Of a stretch of 64,000 bases of DNA, positions 60,291 to 64,000 are shown piece by piece. The notes under the pieces are model-generated. The model made no database searches. It was given only the letters and a program-made list of their open reading frames with translations, and was not told where the DNA came from. Every line of letters begins with the position of its first letter. Positions within the stretch are counted from its first letter, which is position 1. The stretch spans positions 1-64,000 of the forward strand of contig PKRC01000008.1 of assembly GCA_017577715.1 (NCBI GenBank), read 5' to 3'. The position numbers were made by a program, and so were the translations under genes. The stretch comes from Clostridia bacterium. Its GTDB lineage: Bacteria > Bacillota > Clostridia > Caldicoprobacterales > Caldicoprobacteraceae.

Positions 60291-60416
60291 GGCAGCGCTC
60301 GACGCACTGGCCGCAACCCGTACACCTATCAAACAAGCACCCTGTGTTTTTGCTTTCGCTCGCCCTCTATGGCTTCAAACTTGCACACACTCTTGCAAAC
60401 AGTACAGCCTATGCAC
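60265..60416 (-). pseudogene. rnfB: Frameshifted 3' part of rnfB (two ferredoxin motifs)
   Basis: Just past the rnfB stop, another frame (from 60421) encodes DKCIGCTVCKSVCKFEAIEGE...HRVLV, a typical next 4Fe-4S motif of long clostridial RnfB. That frame stops at 60331-60329, and a third frame (from 60330) encodes DRCTGCGQCVERCPVDAM, the final 4Fe-4S motif. Removing one G near 60420 and one T near 60331 would restore a continuous protein. So the RnfB tail is encoded but broken by two single-base shifts, either in the organism or by sequencing error. After CPVDAM the frame runs into 19-bp repeats. Confidence 0.8.
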
Positions 60417-61250
60417 TTATCCCTCAGATACAGAAGCTACCTTGCGCTTTGAAAAATCGGCATATATGGCGCCAGTTGGGCATTTTTCAGCGCATGCCAT
60501 GCAGTTTACACACTTATCATACCTTATCCTGGCAAGATTGTCAACAAAGTCTATGGCATCAAACTGGCAAGCCTTAACGCACAGCCTGCAACCTATGCAT
60601 CCCACCTTGCAGTTTTGGCGCACCTGTTTGCCTGGATCCCTGGATATGCAAAGCACCTGTACCAGGCTGGACTGGGGAATAAGCTCTATCAACTTCTTTG
60701 GACAGGCCTCCACGCACTTGCCGCACCCGGTACACTTATCCGGATCCACCACAGCAATGCCATCATCGGCAATGTGGATGGCATCAAAGGGGCACGCTCT
60801 CACGCAGGTCCCAAGTCCAAGGCAACCATAGCTGCAACCTTTATATCCTCCGGCCAGCATGGACGCCGCCACGCAGTCCTGTATGCCCTTATATTCATAC
60901 TTGTTTACGGCGTTGTGGCAGTTACCCTGGCACAGCACACGGGCAATGGCTCGTTCCCTCTCCTCCACATCAACGCCCATTATGGCGCCCACCTTCATGG
61001 CCACCGTCGCCCCCCCTACGGTACAGCCGTCCACCGGTGCCCTGCCGGCAACCACAGCCTGTGCAAACCCATCGCACCCGGGATAGCCGCAGGCCCCGCA
61101 GTTAGCGCCCGGTAGCACTTCATGTATGGCTTCAACCCTGGGATCTTTTTCAACAGCAAACCTTTTGGAGGCAAAAGCCAGCACCGCTCCAAATAATAGC
61201 CCCATGCCCCCCAGACTGAGCAGGGACAGCAATACCTTCTCCATGGACAA
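60417..61250 (-). CDS. rnfB: Rnf complex subunit RnfB (C-terminus frameshifted)
   Basis: The iron-sulfur subunit that receives electrons from ferredoxin in the ion-pumping Rnf complex. Residues 1-27 are the membrane anchor; ANCGACGYPGCDGFAQAV is the 4Fe-4S Fes motif (about 50-67). Further clusters are CVRACPFDAI, CTGCGKCVEACPKKLI, CIGCRLCVKACQFDAI and CVNCMACAEKCPTGAI. The readable frame ends at VASVSEG (277 residues), while related clostridial proteins continue with two more ferredoxin motifs that are present downstream in shifted frames. TTG 61250 or ATG 61244 after GAGGGGGG. 9 bp after rnfA. Confidence 0.92.
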   Translation of the reverse strand: MSMEKVLLSLLSLGGMGLLFGAVLAFASKRFAVEKDPRVEAIHEVLPGANCGACGYPGCDGFAQAVVAGRAPVDGCTVGGATVAMKVGAIMGVDVEERERAIARVLCQGNCHNAVNKYEYKGIQDCVAASMLAGGYKGCSYGCLGLGTCVRACPFDAIHIADDGIAVVDPDKCTGCGKCVEACPKKLIELIPQSSLVQVLCISRDPGKQVRQNCKVGCIGCRLCVKACQFDAIDFVDNLARIRYDKCVNCMACAEKCPTGAIYADFSKRKVASVSEG

Positions 61251-61259
61251 TAACCCCCC

Positions 61260-61847
61260 TCACTTTATGAGCCCCTGGAACCCTAAAAAGGCCACCGACA
61301 TCAACCCCGCCGTAATAAGGGCTATGGGAAACCCTTTAAGCGGCTTGGGGATATCGGACAACTCCAGCCGTTCCCGTATACCGGCAAAAAGCACTATGGC
61401 CAGGGTAAATCCAAGGGCGGCTCCCACTCCGTTAAACAGCGCCTGAATCAAATCATACTTCTCGTCTATGTTTATGATGGCCACGCCCAGCACGGCGCAG
61501 TTGGTGGTAATAAGCGGTAAATACACGCCTAACGCCTGATACAGCGTCGGGCTGGTCTTCTGGATGACCATTTCGACAAACTGCACCAGCGAGGCTATTA
61601 CCAGAATGAATATGATGGTCTGGAGATACCCAAGGCCCAAAGGCTCAAGTATGGCATACTGGACTATATAGGTGATCAGAGACGTCATGGCCATCACGAA
61701 GGTAACGGCAGCACCCATCCCCACAGCGGTTTCAACCCGCTTGGATACCCCAAGGAATGGGCATATACCTAAGAACCTCGACATGACGAAGTTGTTTATG
61801 AGTATCGAACTTATCAATATGACGAATATCTTGCTCACGTATTCCAT
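61260..61847 (-). CDS. rnfA: Rnf complex subunit RnfA
   Basis: A 195-residue membrane subunit with six TM helices: INNFVMSRFLGICPFLGVSKRVETAVGMG (about 16-45), LVQFVEMVIQKTSP, LGVYLPLITTNCAVLGVAI and ALFNGVGAALGFTLAIVLFAGIRERLE. Homologous to RnfE, with which it forms the intramembrane pair carrying a shared Fe-S centre. Start ATG after GGGGGA. An unusual 162-bp gap separates it from rnfE upstream. Confidence 0.97.
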   Translation of the reverse strand: MEYVSKIFVILISSILINNFVMSRFLGICPFLGVSKRVETAVGMGAAVTFVMAMTSLITYIVQYAILEPLGLGYLQTIIFILVIASLVQFVEMVIQKTSPTLYQALGVYLPLITTNCAVLGVAIINIDEKYDLIQALFNGVGAALGFTLAIVLFAGIRERLELSDIPKPLKGFPIALITAGLMSVAFLGFQGLIK

Positions 61848-62009
61848 ACCATTTCCCCCTACACATGGCTTTTAAATTGAGCCTACACCCGCTCAAGTAC
61901 AAGGGCACAGCCCAGCGGCCATATCCTAACACATCAAAAGCAAAATTCGAAACATCAGCCCGCAATTTAACGCTCAACATCCATCCCAGGAACTTCGCTG
62001 ATCCAGGTC

Positions 62010-62606
62010 CTATTCAGTCCTGCCCGTCAGCTTGTTGAGCAGCCCCAGCACCAGCCCAAGGGTTATAAACCCACCGGGAGGTAGTATCATGATGACGGCC
62101 GGACTAAAGCTTTCGGGAAAAACGGGCATACCAAACCAGGTCCCGGCACCCAGTATCTCGCGTATCGAACCCAGTAAAAGCAGCGCCAGCGTAAACCCTA
62201 CGCCCATACCCAACCCATCAACTACCGATAGCAGGGCCGAATTCTTGGACGCAAAGGATTCGGCCCTTGCCAGAATGATGCAGTTTACGACAATAAGCGG
62301 GATATATATGCCCAGGCTCTCGTTGAGCTCGGGAAGAAAAGCCTGCATTATCATGCTGACCACCGTAACAAAGGTGGCGATGACCACCACAAAGGCTGGT
62401 ATCCTTATCTTCTGGGGTATAAAATTCTTAAGCAACGATATCACCAAATTCGATCCTATCAGAACAAAAGTGGTGGCCAGCCCCATGCCTATGCCGTTTA
62501 TGGCCGCGGTAGTCAAGGCAAGGGTGGGACACATTCCCAAAACCATCCTGAAGGTGGGATTTTCATTGATGACGCCATTGAAAAATACGCTCAAAGCTTT
62601 CTTCAT
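62010..62606 (-). CDS. rnfE: Rnf complex subunit RnfE
   Basis: A 198-residue six-TM subunit, paralogue of RnfA with inverted topology: NPTFRMVLGMCPTLALTTAAINGIGMGLATTFVL, YIPLIVVNCIILARAESFASKNS and DGLGMGVGFTLALLLLGSIREILG. The ATG overlaps the rnfG stop (ATGA). Confidence 0.97.
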   Translation of the reverse strand: MKKALSVFFNGVINENPTFRMVLGMCPTLALTTAAINGIGMGLATTFVLIGSNLVISLLKNFIPQKIRIPAFVVVIATFVTVVSMIMQAFLPELNESLGIYIPLIVVNCIILARAESFASKNSALLSVVDGLGMGVGFTLALLLLGSIREILGAGTWFGMPVFPESFSPAVIMILPPGGFITLGLVLGLLNKLTGRTE

Positions 62607-63190
62607 CCTTCAGCACCCCCGTCCTTTAATAGCCGGCCGTATAGCTCTAAAGCAGAATTCACACCTTCTGTCACCGCCTTTGAGGATATGGTAGCGCCGG
62701 TTATAGCTTGCACTTCTGTATCCTTGGTGGCGCTTCCCCTTACCACCGCCAGCGGACTACCAGCCGGCTTGCCACTATACTGGCTTAAGAAATCAGAGCC
62801 GGCAGCTTTGGCCCCCAGCCCGGGGGTTTCGTTGTGGCTTACGATGCTGACGTTTTCGATCCTATCTTCCTTAGAGTTTATTCCCACAAACAGCTCCACA
62901 TCCCCGCCATACCCCTTGGATATCACCTTAAATACGTAGCCTACCGTGTCGCTCCCCGACTTGCCCTGGTAAGCCTCAACGACGTTGGGATACTGACCCT
63001 TATATTCCGATAAGTCAATCTGGACGAATTCTTCGGCACCGGGCAGCACTGCTTTTCGAGTTTCCAGGCTAGCCAGTTCGTTCTGAATCCTTATGGGCTC
63101 TTCGGTGACAGCATAGGTGATGCCCAGAGCCAGAGCTGCCACCGCAGTTATTATGAATAACTTTATAGATAGCTTTACGCCTTCAGACAT
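62603..63190 (-). CDS. rnfG: Rnf complex subunit RnfG (covalent FMN)
   Basis: A 195-residue protein with an N-terminal TM (residues 9-28) and an extracytoplasmic FMN-binding domain. The FMN attachment motif is AITGATISSKAV (TGAT, about residue 167-170). SHNETPGLGAK is the second conserved block. The start overlaps the rnfD stop. Confidence 0.96.
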   Translation of the reverse strand: MSEGVKLSIKLFIITAVAALALGITYAVTEEPIRIQNELASLETRKAVLPGAEEFVQIDLSEYKGQYPNVVEAYQGKSGSDTVGYVFKVISKGYGGDVELFVGINSKEDRIENVSIVSHNETPGLGAKAAGSDFLSQYSGKPAGSPLAVVRGSATKDTEVQAITGATISSKAVTEGVNSALELYGRLLKDGGAEG

Positions 63191-64000
63191 CTGCCCTCAC
63201 CTCCCCATAAATTCGGGGCATGGTAAACCTGTCAATCAAGGGAGTGGCCACGTTCATCAGCAGTATGGAATAAGTGACCCCTTCGGGATAGCCGCCGTAC
63301 AATCGGATAATAGATGTGATTATTCCGCATCCAATACCCATTATTATCTGCCCTTTAGGCGTCACCGGTGAGGACGAGTAGTCGGTAGCCATATAGAACG
63401 CTCCCAGCATAAGGCCGCCCGAAAATATGTGGTATATGGCGTTTCCGGTAAAGAGGCCTTGAGGCCCCAAAATCCAGGTAAGCAGCGCCACGGTGCCGAT
63501 GAAGCTTACCGGGATCCTCCAGCTTATCACCCTTCTCCACAGCAGATAAGCAGCACCTATGAGAAGGGCCAGGTCGGACGTCTCGCCCAGGCAACCTCTA
63601 GTACCGCCTACAATGATGGACCACAGTGGAGGAAGCTGCTCTTCCGTCCCCTCCAGCCCTTTGAGTATGGCAAGGGGTGTGGCCGAACTGACGGCATCAG
63701 TTGCTCCGCTCACAGACCAATTAGTCGACGCCATTCCACTTGCAGCGCCGCGGATGGGGTCAGCCCAGGTGGTCATATACACCGGCCACGCGGCCAGCAA
63801 AATAGCTCTGGCAGCCAAGGCTGGGTTCATGAAGTTATGTCCCAGCCCACCAAAGGCCTGCTTGACCAAAGCAATGGCGATAGCAGAACCCACCACGGGC
63901 AACCACAGCGGAACGGTAGGCGGCAGGTTAAAAGCCAGCATAAGCCCCGTCACCACAGCGCTCCAATCGCTGATGGTAACCGGCTTTTTCATGAGCTTTT
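63183..64000 (-). CDS. rnfD: Rnf complex subunit RnfD (partial, runs off the window)
   Basis: The C-terminal roughly 270 residues of RnfD, a polytopic flavoprotein subunit. GLMLAFNLPPTVPLWLPVVGSAIAIALVKQAFGGLGHNFMNPALAARA is strongly conserved, and the covalent FMN motif is around SGATDAVSSATPLAILKG (Thr of SGATD or SSATP). The ATG at 63992 is not the true start: the frame is open to the window edge and encodes KL before it, and RnfD proteins begin about 60 residues earlier. rnfC is expected beyond. Confidence 0.95.
   Translation of the reverse strand, partial: KLMKKPVTISDWSAVVTGLMLAFNLPPTVPLWLPVVGSAIAIALVKQAFGGLGHNFMNPALAARAILLAAWPVYMTTWADPIRGAASGMASTNWSVSGATDAVSSATPLAILKGLEGTEEQLPPLWSIIVGGTRGCLGETSDLALLIGAAYLLWRRVISWRIPVSFIGTVALLTWILGPQGLFTGNAIYHIFSGGLMLGAFYMATDYSSSPVTPKGQIIMGIGCGIITSIIRLYGGYPEGVTYSILLMNVATPLIDRFTMPRIYGEVRADV

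Noticed and set aside
60417..60425. Selenocysteine or readthrough at the rnfB stop
   Set aside because: The stop is TAA and the continuing ferredoxin motif is in another frame, so readthrough would not join them.

Overview
The window reads as a chromosomal segment of a moderately GC-rich, endospore-forming, anaerobic and probably thermophilic member of the Clostridia (Thermoanaerobacterales-like; I cannot name the genus). Sporulation is shown by spoIVA, spoIIP and a YhcN/YlaJ-type lipoprotein. Anaerobic redox life is shown by an Rnf complex operon, hydroxylamine reductase (Hcp) and ferredoxins. Thermophily is suggested by a branched-chain polyamine synthase (BpsA family). No rRNA, CRISPR array, prophage or insertion sequence was seen. 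Most genes lie on the minus strand.

Layout. 1-3.5 kb: two-component system, small secreted protein and ABC-2-type permease. 3.8-4.9 kb: RlmI-type rRNA methyltransferase. 5.2-9.5 kb: MarR-controlled heterodimeric ABC exporter behind a consensus promoter with a perfect 18-bp palindrome. 9.7-10.2 kb: membrane 4Fe-4S protein. 10.5-11.3 kb: eight tRNAs in one transcription unit. 11.5-17.3 kb: methyltransferase, hypothetical exported protein, FAD oxidoreductase, XRE/DUF2975 pair, holin-like protein, thiamine-binding protein and lgt. 17.3-19.9 kb: two M16-type peptidase paralogues. 20.6-29.6 kb: spoIVA, gpsA, plsY, der, a DUF512 protein, two DUF3189 proteins, spoIIP and a DUF1614 protein. 30-36.7 kb: PK-C-like protein, RluA-type pseudouridine synthase, YjbQ protein, bpsA, pdxS with a divergent MocR/PdxR regulator, and a Crp/Fnr regulator. 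36.9-39.5 kb: ferredoxin and hcp. 39.6-48.7 kb: LacI regulator, complete Opp/Dpp-type ABC importer, GH130 phosphorylase and DUF1861 protein. 49-60 kb: mtgC-like, hydrolase, YhcN-like, mtnA-mtnP, SGNH hydrolase, LysE exporter, EndoIII-like glycosylase, orphan DNA methyltransferase, and mannitol dehydrogenase/UxuB-family enzyme. 60-64 kb: rnfB-A-E-G-D, with rnfD running off the window.

How genes fit together. BpsA chemistry releases 5'-methylthioadenosine, and MTA phosphorylase (mtnP) plus mtnA about 20 kb away can recycle it. The LacI-importer-GH130-DUF1861 operon looks like a manno-oligosaccharide (possibly beta-1,2-mannan) uptake and phosphorolysis locus. The Crp/Fnr-ferredoxin-Hcp cluster resembles an HcpR nitrosative-stress unit.

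Two signals are not explained by ordinary annotation. First, roughly ten unrelated families of short degenerate tandem repeats sit in gaps or at gene 3' ends, sometimes copying the gene's own tail (response regulator, 12.5-kb gene, rnfB) or expanding the coding tail (lgt). Second, several genes lack a usable AUG/GUG/UUG start, most clearly mtnA, whose conserved N-terminus can only be initiated at AUU or AUA behind a strong Shine-Dalgarno. In addition rnfB carries two apparent frameshifts in its C-terminal ferredoxin region.
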